Of a DNA stretch of 64,000 nt, positions 19,770-28,669 are shown piece by piece. Every line of letters starts with the position of its first letter. Within the stretch, counting starts at the first letter, position 1. This DNA comes from Halodesulfovibrio sp. (GTDB taxonomy: Bacteria > Desulfobacterota > Desulfovibrionia > Desulfovibrionales > Desulfovibrionaceae). Both the position numbers and the translations under genes were made by a program. The notes under the pieces were generated by a model. That model searched no databases, was not told the DNA's origin, and saw only the letters and a program-made list of their open reading frames with translations. The stretch spans positions 62,001 to 126,000 of the forward strand of contig NZ_JAOARI010000011.1 in the NCBI RefSeq assembly GCF_025210605.1. The letters run 5' to 3'.

Positions 19770-21575
19770 CTAATCGTCGCCAATTTTGAGAGCCGCAAGG
19801 AACGCTTCCTGAGGTAACTCAATATTACCCATGCGTTTCATGCGCTTTTTACCCTCTTTCTGCTTCTCAAGCAGCTTACGCTTACGTGAAATATCACCAC
19901 CGTAACATTTAGCAGTAACGTTTTTACGTAACGGCGCATTACGTTCTCGTGCAATAATCTTCTGCCCGATGGCAGCCTGCACAACAACTTCATATAACTG
20001 ACGCGGAATGCTGCGTTTTAATTTAAGCGCTACCGCACGACCATGATAGTATGCTTTATCTTTATGAACGATAGTCGCGAGAGCATCTACCGGATCACCG
20101 TTGATAAGCATATCGAGCTTAACAAGATTGGCTTCGCGATAGTCGACAATCTCGTAGTCCATGGAGGCGTAGCCTTTAGTGTATGATTTTAATTTATCGA
20201 AGAAGTCATACACAATCTCTGCAAACGGCAGTTCATATGTAATGATAACACGGTTTGTTGTTAGATACTTCATATCTTTTTGAATACCGCGTTTTTCTTC
20301 GCAAAGTTTTAATACGTTTCCGACATATTCGTCTGGAACGTGAATTTCGCAACGTACAAATGGCTCGAACAACGCTTCTGTCTTACTTGGATCAGGAAGC
20401 TTTGCAGGGTTATCCACTTCGTGCGTTATGCCATCTGCTGTTTGAACCTTGTAGATAACAGATGGAGCCGTTGCGATAAGATCAATATTAAATTCTCGCT
20501 CAATGCGCTCTTGAATAATTTCCATGTGCAACAGCCCAAGGAAACCACAACGGAAACCGAAACCCAGCGCTTGCGAAGTTTCTGCTTCATACTGGAACGC
20601 AGCGTCATTCAGCTGCAATTTTTCAAGCGCATATTTCAGGTTCTCATAATCCTGAGAATCTGAAGGATACAAGCCGCAGTACACCATTGGCTGTACTTCT
20701 TTAAAACCCGGGATGGCTTCTTCCGAAGGGTTGCTTGCAAGAGTAATGGTATCACCGACTTTCGCATCGCCCAGCTCTTTAATAGTCGCACAAAGGAAAC
20801 CTACCTCACCGGCAGACATTTCCTTCATTTCAACCATCTCAGGACTAAACACACCAAGACGGGTAATATCGTATTCTTTCTCGGTAGCCATAAGGCGAAT
20901 TTTATCACCCTTCTTAACGGTACCGTCAACAATACGGAACATGACAATAACACCCTGATATGAATCATACCAAGAGTCAAAGATAAGTGCTTTGAGAGGT
21001 GCGTCTTTATCACCTTTAGGAGCAGGCAGACGCTCTACGATTGCTTCAAGAACCTGATCGACGTTCAGACCGGTTTTTGCGCTGACGCCGACAGCCTCAG
21101 TAGCATCAAGACCGATACTTTCTTCAATCTCAGATCCAACACGGTCTACATCTGCACTTGGAAGATCGATTTTGTTCAGCACAGGAACAATCTCGTGATC
21201 GTGATCCAGTGCAAGATACACGTTGGCTAGTGTCTGCGCTTCTACGCCCTGTGTGGAATCCACAACAAGCAATGCGCCTTCACATGCAGCAAGAGAGCGG
21301 GATACTTCGTACCCGAAGTCAACGTGACCCGGAGTATCAATAAGGTTCAAAACGTATTCTTCACCGTTTTTTGCCTTGTACGGAATACGTACCGCCTGTG
21401 CCTTAATGGTAATACCGCGCTCGCGTTCAAGCTCCATGCGGTCGAGATACTGCTCACGCTGGTCTCTCTCACTTACCAGACCGGTAATTTCAAGAATACG
21501 GTCCGCAAGAGTTGATTTACCATGATCGATGTGTGCAATAATGCTGAAATTTCGAATATTATCCAGTTTCGCCAT
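19770..21575 (-). CDS. lepA: Elongation factor 4 (LepA)
   Basis: The product is 601 aa from the ATG at 21575 and opens with the GTPase domain ([10 protein letters not shown]-loop, [15 protein letters not shown]), then the EF-G-like domains and the LepA-specific C-terminal domain ([25 protein letters not shown]). LepA is a ribosome-associated GTPase affecting initiation and elongation under stress. The start is awkward: the family-like ATG has no ribosome-binding site, while the good AGGAGG lies 1 nt before an in-frame GTG at 21602, too close for normal use. Confidence 0.96.
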   Translation of the reverse strand: MAKLDNIRNFSIIAHIDHGKSTLADRILEITGLVSERDQREQYLDRMELERERGITIKAQAVRIPYKAKNGEEYVLNLIDTPGHVDFGYEVSRSLAACEGALLVVDSTQGVEAQTLANVYLALDHDHEIVPVLNKIDLPSADVDRVGSEIEESIGLDATEAVGVSAKTGLNVDQVLEAIVERLPAPKGDKDAPLKALIFDSWYDSYQGVIVMFRIVDGTVKKGDKIRLMATEKEYDITRLGVFSPEMVEMKEMSAGEVGFLCATIKELGDAKVGDTITLASNPSEEAIPGFKEVQPMVYCGLYPSDSQDYENLKYALEKLQLNDAAFQYEAETSQALGFGFRCGFLGLLHMEIIQERIEREFNIDLIATAPSVIYKVQTADGITHEVDNPAKLPDPSKTEALFEPFVRCEIHVPDEYVGNVLKLCEEKRGIQKDMKYLTTNRVIITYELPFAEIVYDFFDKLKSYTKGYASMDYEIVDYREANLVKLDMLINGDPVDALATIVHKDKAYYHGRAVALKLKRSIPRQLYEVVVQAAIGQKIIARERNAPLRKNVTAKCYGGDISRKRKLLEKQKEGKKRMKRMGNIELPQEAFLAALKIGDD

Positions 21576-21899
21576 ATAGTCTCGGACGGCCGTTTCCGGC
21601 ACTCCTCCTGTAAAAAGCTAATACATGAAAAAGCTACAACCGCTATAACGCTTGCAACTCCATTGTTTTCGTAACTTGTTGAACGTACTTACATACGCCA
21701 TTCTGTCTGTAAAGTCTAACTCTGACAAGCAGGAAAAACCGGACTGCTGACAAGGTAACGTTACTTTTGTGAGCCACTGTATTTAATAGCGCAACAGTAG
21801 ATACGTGAGCCGATAATACTGTAATACATACCGCAAATGCGTTTTACTTTCTCTAGGGTCTTAGATTTGAAACACACACAACCATGAGGAGTTTCTACC

Positions 21900-22865
21900 A
21901 TGAGAATGGTAAAGATTTGCATGTTCATATTCTGCGCAGCTATGCTCTTTGCACCACAGGCTGCCCAGTCTGAAGAAATGTCGCAACATAGCAGCATCAT
22001 GAGACACCAGAATCCACAACACCAGACAATCATGCGGCATGGCACAAATCAGCCGCATATGATGCATCACGATACGATGACACAACCAAAGTCACATGAT
22101 CCCGAAATGATGGGACAGGAAATGCCGAAGCAGCATCAGCACATGATGCAGGACCCTGAAATGGGGTCTATGCCTCGTCATTACACATCTCCAAACGGCG
22201 TAACAAAACACCGTAACCCTCCAGTACAGCGTATGAGTTCCGAATCAATACGTATGCGTCAGCAAATGATGCAACCAAGCACCATGAATCATCAAATGGG
22301 TATGTATCAAGGGACGGTATATCGCAGCCAGACAGGTCATCCAGCCCTTAAAGGCGGTTGCCCTATGTGCGCAAAAATAAATGCTGCCAGCCTTACCCCG
22401 CAGCAGCGCGCTAATCTGCTTCGCACACTTACTGAATTTTCTTCAGAAACTGATCCTATGTACAACAAACTGCTTATGCTGAAGCAAGAAAAGCTCAACT
22501 TGCAGCGCTCAGCATTCGACTCCCCTGCTAAACGTGCAAACATTGAGGTACAGCGTGAGCAAGTCCGCAAGGCTCTGATGGGAAAGCTCAAAAGACAACA
22601 AAAAGTGCTCAACAGTGAGTACGGACTAAATGTTACATCCCGCGATATGCTGTTACACAGAATCCATCGTATGAAAATGCAGTCTCCGGGAACCATGCAA
22701 GTTATGCACAGCCAGCCTGTGCAAACCCAAGTTGTACCCGTAAGTGCTCCACAGGGAACTCCACACGGTTACCGCTCACCGCAGGAAATGAATCCTAATT
22801 ATAATCAAGAATACCTCATGAACGCTCCTATGCGTGAAGCATACACCGGACAAACATACCAGTAA
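21900..22865 (+). CDS. His/Met-rich periplasmic protein with a Spy/ZraP-like core
   Basis: A signal peptide (about 1-24, ending AAQS) leads to about 110 residues extremely rich in His, Met and Gln. A GGCPMCAK motif follows, then a helical segment LTPQQRANLL...EKLNLQRSAF resembling the LTxxQ region of Spy/CpxP/ZraP proteins, then a low-complexity tail. The composition predicts soft-metal binding (Cu(I), Ag(I) or Zn(II)) in the periplasm. It is monocistronic, with a strong GAGGAG ribosome-binding site and a terminator. The Spy/ZraP link rests on one segment and is moderate; metal binding is inference from composition. Confidence 0.6.
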   Translation: MRMVKICMFIFCAAMLFAPQAAQSEEMSQHSSIMRHQNPQHQTIMRHGTNQPHMMHHDTMTQPKSHDPEMMGQEMPKQHQHMMQDPEMGSMPRHYTSPNGVTKHRNPPVQRMSSESIRMRQQMMQPSTMNHQMGMYQGTVYRSQTGHPALKGGCPMCAKINAASLTPQQRANLLRTLTEFSSETDPMYNKLLMLKQEKLNLQRSAFDSPAKRANIEVQREQVRKALMGKLKRQQKVLNSEYGLNVTSRDMLLHRIHRMKMQSPGTMQVMHSQPVQTQVVPVSAPQGTPHGYRSPQEMNPNYNQEYLMNAPMREAYTGQTYQ

Positions 22866-22883
22866 CATTCTGCGATCAAAAAG

Positions 22884-22921
22884 CCCCATGCTGGCGCATA
22901 AAAACGCTTGGCATGGGGTTT
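22884..22921 (+). terminator. Terminator of the His/Met-rich protein gene
   Basis: CCCCATGC (22884-22891) pairs with GCATGGGG (22911-22918), an inner GCG/CGC extends the stem, and a short T-run follows. Confidence 0.85.
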
Positions 22922-23074
22922 ATTTGTGTCGGCATCTATTAATCATCTATCACAATATATGGAGCAACTCATGCTGCACTAAACATATTTAGCAAGCCGC
23001 ATTCTATCTACACATATCGAACAGTAAGCCCGCATAAATTGCATTGCAATTCCCGACAGCTCACTCACCAGATA

Positions 23075-24625
23075 TTATTCAGCTTTCAGCACAACTATTG
23101 TAATATCATCAAGCTGTGGCTCTTCGCCTCTGAAGTCCTTTACAGCATTTGCTACTGCATGCAGAATTCCAGCCGAGGTCTGATTATAATTTTTGCGAAT
23201 CACTGCTTTCAACCTCTCCTTACCGAACATATTTTGTTCAGAGTCTGTAGCTTCCCATATACCATCAGTTCCTATGAGCATCACTTCTCCTGAACGTAAG
23301 GAATCACAACAAACCTCTTCATATTTTGTATCCGGCAGGACTCCCAATGGTAAACCATGCGCCTTTAGCTCTCTAAACTCCTGTGTATTCGCATCAAAAA
23401 CAAGAGCAGGGTCATGTCCGGCACTTGCCCATTTTATTTGCCGTTGCTCACCGGAAAGTTGTAGGCAGAACAATGTGACAAAACGCCCAGTTCCGTAGCA
23501 GTCCCTCGCTAACAATGCATTTGTGTTGGAAAGAAGATGTGCCGGAGAGTGTTCATACTCCGCTTGCATTCGCAAATACGCCCGTGTTGTTGCCATAAGC
23601 AATGCAGCACCTATACCGTGCCCTGTCACATCCCCTAACACAACGACAGTCTCGTCCTGAGCATCGCCTAGCCCTTCAAGAAAATCAAAAAAATCACCAC
23701 CGGTTTCGTCACTGAATATCGACGTTGCCGCAATATCCAATCCTTCGTATTCAACACGCTTTTTCGGAAAAAATGTCTGCTGCATTTCCCCTGCAACCTT
23801 CAAGCCTTCCATCATACGAATACGGTCACGCAGCCCTGTAATCATAGTATTAGTATGTCCAGCGATGACGCCGAATTCATCCGATGTCATCACCGGCACA
23901 AATTCATCCATATCACCCTCTGTCACTCGCTCTAAAATGCCAGTCTGCGCTTTAAACAACATGCGTAAATTTAGAGAATAAGAATAGAGAAGGTTCACTA
24001 TGAAACCAAGAAGCACCAACATGATGAACGCAATATCAATAATTATGGACTTACGAGTAAGCATAATGTGCAGCTGACTAATCCGCACAGGCATAGAGCT
24101 GAGAAGAAATAAATCCCGGGTAACTACTGCAATAATCAGCGTAGCAAAAAGCACTATAGTAACTGTACCAAAAAAGAAGAATTTCGTTGTAATTGGATAG
24201 TATACCTGCGGCAACGAGTACGTCCACTTCATCGAGTCAGACATTTGCATGACATTACGGTTATGTTGCAATGCAAGGTCAATCGCTACAAAAAAACCGA
24301 CAGTAAACGTCCCCATAAATACCTTGAGACCACTTTCGACGAACGGAAATCCGTACACTATTGTGTTGAATGCAAGCATTCCCAATCCGGCAACAATAAA
24401 AATACTGAAATCAATCCAGCCAACAAAGCTCGCTTGTACTGTTAATTTCTGCTTCAACACTAATTGTGCAAAAAGTATTGTGCGCGCCATATACCCAACT
24501 GCAAGTGGAATAAAAACAATAAATCCAATCTGCCATGCAGGAAGATCAGAAACAAAAGGACAAATCCTTCCATTATATATATAAATAATCAAAAAACCGA
24601 CAAAATAGAGCACAAACGCACGCAT
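23075..24625 (-). CDS. Membrane-bound SpoIIE/RsbU-type serine phosphatase
   Basis: The 516-aa protein has about six membrane helices in its first 220 residues, then a HAMP-like segment (about 220-275), then a PP2C-type SpoIIE phosphatase domain with DETGGDFFD, LGDVTGHGIGAAL, ASAGHDPALV and GTDGIWEA, the expected metal-binding acids. Such enzymes dephosphorylate anti-anti-sigma factors or similar STAS proteins in partner-switching circuits. No partner kinase or STAS gene is adjacent, so the target is unknown. The polytopic N terminus, rather than a Cache or PAS sensor, is less common. Confidence 0.88.
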   Translation of the reverse strand: MRAFVLYFVGFLIIYIYNGRICPFVSDLPAWQIGFIVFIPLAVGYMARTILFAQLVLKQKLTVQASFVGWIDFSIFIVAGLGMLAFNTIVYGFPFVESGLKVFMGTFTVGFFVAIDLALQHNRNVMQMSDSMKWTYSLPQVYYPITTKFFFFGTVTIVLFATLIIAVVTRDLFLLSSMPVRISQLHIMLTRKSIIIDIAFIMLVLLGFIVNLLYSYSLNLRMLFKAQTGILERVTEGDMDEFVPVMTSDEFGVIAGHTNTMITGLRDRIRMMEGLKVAGEMQQTFFPKKRVEYEGLDIAATSIFSDETGGDFFDFLEGLGDAQDETVVVLGDVTGHGIGAALLMATTRAYLRMQAEYEHSPAHLLSNTNALLARDCYGTGRFVTLFCLQLSGEQRQIKWASAGHDPALVFDANTQEFRELKAHGLPLGVLPDTKYEEVCCDSLRSGEVMLIGTDGIWEATDSEQNMFGKERLKAVIRKNYNQTSAGILHAVANAVKDFRGEEPQLDDITIVVLKAE

Positions 24626-25062
24626 AAATTCTCCGGTATTAAAGTATGATACAGCTTTATTTCACAAAAATTAGGTAGCGCAACCTCTTCATAAATTTGT
24701 TTTTTAACTGGAACATTACATACTAACACTACTAACAATTTCGTTTAAAAAACTATTATAAGCACACTATACAAGCACTGCACAAACAACACAGACTAAC
24801 CACTTGTAATCCATTAATATTACACAAAGATTATTTAGCATAACAAATATGCTTGACCACACGGTAAAAGTAGTTCAAGCATATAAGTAGTCCTCAAAAA
24901 GTGATATTGATACCATTGTAGTATTCTCACGTTGAGTGACACACTTTTTATATTCACGGTACCCGCATTGCGGGAAGATGCGATACAGACAACATATAAT
25001 ATATTCCCTTGCGGGATCTGCGCTGTATGCATCGTTGTGCAACTATAACTAAGGACAAATGC
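24626..25062 (+). promoter_or_regulatory. Gene-free interval with regulated-looking promoter
   Basis: An exact -10 TATAAT lies at 24995-25000 but no -35 matches. In the -35 position is a perfect palindrome, CCCGCA-T-TGCGGG (24962-24974). Downstream, GATGCGATACAG (about 24977) and CTGTATGCATC (about 25022) can pair. This looks like a promoter depending on a bound regulator, ahead of the three-gene PqqD unit. Confidence 0.5.
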
Positions 25063-25971
25063 ATGGACCCCCAATCGGAGATATCCGGTAGTCCCACCGC
25101 ATGGAACGGCATTACGCTGACCATGCCTGATAACTGGATTCCTGCTGCAATTGAGCAGCGTTATCTTCTTTTTTCTCGTAATTCACATCCTGCGCTGGAA
25201 ATCAAATGGCATAGAGTTTCCAACTCTAGTTCCATGCCTAAAAAAGAAGGCGAAATAATTCGGCAACTCAAACGAATGAGAGGGTTCAGCACTGAACACA
25301 GTGCTATCACAGATCGTTGGCTTTCTATTACCAACGCATTACAACCCTTACTCAACGTTCAGCCATTTTCGCACGCGCAAGGCAGCGGTGCTATCTGCAC
25401 GCATGCTGCATCCAAAACGATTCTGGTTCTTCAAGTTCACGCGCCTGTCGATCAATATACCGACGTTATCCGGCAAATTCTTGCTTCTCTTACAGTAACT
25501 AAAGCCGACGAGCCTGTAACATTTAGTATGTTCGGACTCCGTTGCGCCCTTCCTGCCGGTTCCACTCTGGTTCGCCACTCTTTTAAACCGGGCGAATTTG
25601 TTCTTGAACTGCAATCAGGCTCTTCAACTATCTGCATAACGCGGCTAGGTCCTGCCAACGTCGTGTTGGAAGGGAAACCATTCCGCAGATGGTTGCACGC
25701 AAAATATGACTTACCATTAGAAAACTTCAGCAAAGACAAATCCATACTCCCCACGGGAGCAAAAAAACGGTATCATTGGGAGCATGTAGAGGCACCCTCT
25801 TTTATGAAACGCTTATTCCGATCCTCCAAGCTGGGAAGCCAGCAACAGATTAGGGGAGCAGCGTGGATTGTTGAGGGGCAAAACAAGCTCGTCACTGTAG
25901 AAATACGGTCGAACAGCCCAATATCAGACTCGTTTTTGGAATCTATTTGCGATCATGTGGAAGTCGACTAA
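25063..25971 (+). CDS. Unknown protein with two internal repeats
   Basis: The 302-aa product is not recognised. It looks like two related modules of about 145 residues: each opens with a strand ending in Pro (GITLTMPDNW; FGLRCALPAGS), has a strand pair (PALEIKWHRV; FVLELQSGSS), and ends in a strand plus helix (ILVLQVHAPVDQYTDVIRQILASL; LVTVEIRSNSPISDSFLESICDH). This is reminiscent of the PsbP/Mog1-like fold, but that is a guess. No signal peptide. AAGGAC precedes the ATG at 25063. Its end overlaps the PqqD-like gene by 17 nt, pointing to coupled translation and shared function. Confidence 0.5.
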   Translation: MDPQSEISGSPTAWNGITLTMPDNWIPAAIEQRYLLFSRNSHPALEIKWHRVSNSSSMPKKEGEIIRQLKRMRGFSTEHSAITDRWLSITNALQPLLNVQPFSHAQGSGAICTHAASKTILVLQVHAPVDQYTDVIRQILASLTVTKADEPVTFSMFGLRCALPAGSTLVRHSFKPGEFVLELQSGSSTICITRLGPANVVLEGKPFRRWLHAKYDLPLENFSKDKSILPTGAKKRYHWEHVEAPSFMKRLFRSSKLGSQQQIRGAAWIVEGQNKLVTVEIRSNSPISDSFLESICDHVEVD

Positions 25972-26356
25972 CAAAAAAAATCAACAGGTCACACAGTCAT
26001 TGTCGCTTCAAAAGGCAATGGCTTGTGTGCCTGTCCGAAATTTACTGGTTGAAGAAACCAACCGTACTGCAAAAAACATAACCCTGTCCTTCCCTCTCCG
26101 AATGCGTCCTTGGTTCAGCAAATTCACATCAGCATTCGGGCATGAACCTCCTGTACAAAAAAAACGCCTCGAGCTTGATGAGCTTGGGACATTCTGCTGG
26201 TCGTTAATCAATGACAAGCGTTCCGTACAAGGTATTGCAACAGAGCTTTCAAAAACCTATCAACTGCATCCGGAAGAAGCCCGTGTTGCGGTCAGCCAGT
26301 TCATTCGTCAATTGGGCAAGCGAGGAATCATAGGTTTGAAAGATGGAGACAGCTAA
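25955..26356 (+). CDS. PqqD-family (RRE-fold) protein
   Basis: From about residue 72 this 133-aa protein has the PqqD pattern LDELGTFCWSLIND-(K)-RSVQGIATEL followed by a helix pair and GIIGL. PqqD domains are winged-helix peptide-binding modules (RiPP recognition elements), typically serving radical SAM or other peptide-modifying enzymes. None of those enzymes is seen here; the neighbours are an unknown duplicated protein and a glycosyltransferase-like protein. The assigned ATG overlaps the previous gene; an in-frame ATG at 26018 beginning MACVPVRNLL is an alternative. The next gene overlaps the stop codon by 1 nt. Confidence 0.72.
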   Translation: MWKSTNKKNQQVTQSLSLQKAMACVPVRNLLVEETNRTAKNITLSFPLRMRPWFSKFTSAFGHEPPVQKKRLELDELGTFCWSLINDKRSVQGIATELSKTYQLHPEEARVAVSQFIRQLGKRGIIGLKDGDS

Positions 26357-27300
26357 TGCAAGCAGCCCGTGTATCTGATGATGTCCCACCCCCTACTGAA
26401 AATTCAGGCGCACTCCTATGTACTAAGGAACAAGCCGCCACGCTCAATGATGTTCTGACAGATAAAAATATTGTTATCGGGGCATATTTCACCCAAAAAG
26501 TTCACCCTCAGCACGGCGTTTCTGTCCAGCCAGCCTCATTCGATTATATTGCAGACTGGTTTCACAGCGCTGTCCGGCTTGGTCTCAACATGATTATATT
26601 GCATGACGGCCTACCGGAAAAATTTATGGACAAATGCCGCTTCTTTTTTTCCATGCACTCCCGAAAGGACACGCATGGAAGCCTGCACTTTGTTCCGTAC
26701 TCACCGGGGAGATTTACCATCGCAGATGAACGGTTCTTTGCTGCACGGGATATACTTGCAGCGCTCTCCCACTGCCATACTGCTTTTATTGTAGATATTT
26801 CTGATGCATGGTTTAACAGAAATCCAGCTCACCTTGTGCTGCGTCGCACCATGTGGGACTACTTTGACGCATCCCGCCTGCTTACGGCGGCAAAGCATCC
26901 TGCCTCATGGCGAGAAGCATTAGTGCAGCAATATTCAGTATGGAAGACACGTAATTCGTACTCGATATTTATCGGAGGAGAAATAAACACCATTGGAGAA
27001 AATCCGTGGATGATGAACCACCTTCAATCTGTCTACGAACAGAAATTTCCTGAATTTTCCTCTAAGCCTGTTCTCAACTGCGGTATTATTGGAGGAAAAC
27101 GTGCCAATGTCCTTGCATTGCTCAGAAATGCCTGTGCAGAAATGGAGCGTGTTAACAAAACCGACCGATTAAATGATATGGCAGTATTCAACTACCTCCT
27201 CCATCGAAATGACAATTTCACGGTCTACTCAAACGGCACACTTAACAGCCCATGGAAAACATGGAGTAAAAGTGGAACCCACGCAATTTTCCACAAATAG
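26356..27300 (+). CDS. Putative glycosyltransferase-like protein
   Basis: The 314-aa product has a layout like GT-A nucleotide-sugar transferases: an early strand ending in FTQKVHP, a middle segment FIVDISDAWFNRNP that could hold the DxD metal motif, then VLNCGIIGGKR and DMAVFNYLL, resembling the 'NaG..D..hhN' region of GT8-like enzymes. Sequence identity to any named family is not evident, so this is a fold-level suggestion. It starts on the last base of the preceding stop (TAATG) with GGAG upstream, so the three genes 25063-27300 are coupled. A long hairpin terminator follows. Confidence 0.45.
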   Translation: MQAARVSDDVPPPTENSGALLCTKEQAATLNDVLTDKNIVIGAYFTQKVHPQHGVSVQPASFDYIADWFHSAVRLGLNMIILHDGLPEKFMDKCRFFFSMHSRKDTHGSLHFVPYSPGRFTIADERFFAARDILAALSHCHTAFIVDISDAWFNRNPAHLVLRRTMWDYFDASRLLTAAKHPASWREALVQQYSVWKTRNSYSIFIGGEINTIGENPWMMNHLQSVYEQKFPEFSSKPVLNCGIIGGKRANVLALLRNACAEMERVNKTDRLNDMAVFNYLLHRNDNFTVYSNGTLNSPWKTWSKSGTHAIFHK

Positions 27301-27302
27301 TA

Positions 27303-27341
27303 AAAGCGGAGCAGGAGATATTATCTCTTACTCCGCTTTAA
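27303..27341 (+). terminator. Terminator of the PqqD-like gene unit
   Basis: AAAGCGGAG (27303-27311) pairs with CTCCGCTTT (27331-27339), and an inner GAGATA/TATCTC pair extends the stem. Confidence 0.8.
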
Positions 27342-27417
27342 ACGTTTAGCGCGCGTTGTTTTATCTACAACTGCATTAAATGCCACAGGCTTTCTACCCT
27401 GCCTAAAGACTCAGCAA

Positions 27418-28479
27418 CTACAATTTCATCATATATGCCAAGGCATAGTAAGGAGGGCGGTTTTCATGTGCCTGCGAGCCACCTGTTTGAGAAGTAGAGC
27501 GCTCTGCTGTAGTTGTTCGGTTAGATGCCATCAAATCGTCAAACGTATACGATCCACCAGAATCATGGGCACGAATCAAATGGGAATGCGCAGGCATTTC
27601 TGTAATCGTCAGCTTGACTGTATCTGCACCGCCTGTTGCTCCCTGTGCATACTTATTGCCTGCACCTGCAATAAATTTGTCGCGCAAGTCCGGTGTAGTT
27701 ACGCCTACCCCATCCGGAGCTGTATATGTTCGACCATCGCATAGCGCATATTTAGCATCTGCCTGCCCTGTCATTCTATTCACAGGATATCCGTCGCTGT
27801 TCACAGTCCCCTTGAACGGCAACACCATGCCGCTCAAAAGCTCATCAACTGCTGGTGCACTGGAACCACCCATGCCTTCTTTTATCAAAGCCTGAGCACT
27901 AGTAATCAACTTTTGAGCATCAGAAACCAGCTTCACTGCATCAGAAACGACAGTCTTTGCCTTTTCTGCTTCAACAGCGCTCTCTTGTTTCAGCTCCAAT
28001 GTTTCCTGCTTAATAGTTATAAGGTCGTCTTTAGCACTTTTTGCAATGGCAGCGGACTCATTCAAATCCTTCATAACTTGCTGAGGGTTGGAGTCCGATG
28101 AGGGCGGAACCTGAACACATCGTTTTATGTCATCCCGCTGCTGCTGCAACGCAAGAGTAAGTTTATCAGACATCCTTTCAATAACTTCTGCACTCAATTT
28201 TCCGGCATTACGCAAATCAGTCTCCTGCGTTAATGGAACATCAAGAAACAGTGTAATTTTTTCATCCTTTGCCAGCGGCGCGGTACATCGCCCACCTCCG
28301 CCGTCCACAACTTCCACCGTATAATCTGAGCCATACATAAGAGAAGTATCCACACCCTCCACAGATGTTTTTACGGCTTTTACATGCTCCGGTTTTAAAA
28401 AAGTAAACAGAACCGGCCATGCATTCTGGACACCGTCCCCGACATATCTATGGACAGTAAGCTGGCTTGAAATAGTCAT
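27418..28479 (-). CDS. Orphan phage tail fibre/tail-collar protein
   Basis: The 353-aa product joins two phage parts. The N-terminal 90 residues (HRYVGDGVQNAWPVLFTFLKPEHVKAV) resemble the virion-binding head of T7-type tail fibres. Then comes a helical, Ala/Lys-rich shaft (about 120-220). The C terminus is a tail-collar domain (LCDGRTY, TPDLRDKFIAG, EMPAHSHLI, ENRPPYYALAYMMKL). No other phage gene is adjacent; cobQ is upstream and the PqqD unit downstream, so this is a remnant or a transferred single gene. The frame is intact, suggesting recent arrival or selection. Confidence 0.85.
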   Translation of the reverse strand: MTISSQLTVHRYVGDGVQNAWPVLFTFLKPEHVKAVKTSVEGVDTSLMYGSDYTVEVVDGGGGRCTAPLAKDEKITLFLDVPLTQETDLRNAGKLSAEVIERMSDKLTLALQQQRDDIKRCVQVPPSSDSNPQQVMKDLNESAAIAKSAKDDLITIKQETLELKQESAVEAEKAKTVVSDAVKLVSDAQKLITSAQALIKEGMGGSSAPAVDELLSGMVLPFKGTVNSDGYPVNRMTGQADAKYALCDGRTYTAPDGVGVTTPDLRDKFIAGAGNKYAQGATGGADTVKLTITEMPAHSHLIRAHDSGGSYTFDDLMASNRTTTAERSTSQTGGSQAHENRPPYYALAYMMKL

Positions 28480-28597
28480 ACACCCTCCGTTCGGAAATAA
28501 AGTAGATATTTACTGGCATAATACACACAACCCACTTCAAACTGAGGCGTACCACGCAGGGCTGAGAACACCTTCTTGCAGAATTACCAACCACAAG

Positions 28598-28633
28598 AAA
28601 AAAGCTGCCTCCCGTTGGGGAAACAGCTTTTTT
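28598..28633 (-). terminator. cobQ terminator
   Basis: AAAAAAGCTG (28598-28607) pairs with CAGCTTTTTT (28624-28633). It is bidirectional in form and sits 37 nt beyond the cobQ stop. Confidence 0.9.
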
Positions 28634-28669
28634 CCTGAAATAACATTTTTTAAATACAGGCTATGCAGA

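Noticed and set aside
27418..28479. Prophage around the tail-collar gene
   Set aside because: No integrase, capsid, terminase or portal gene nearby, and the flanking genes are chromosomal.
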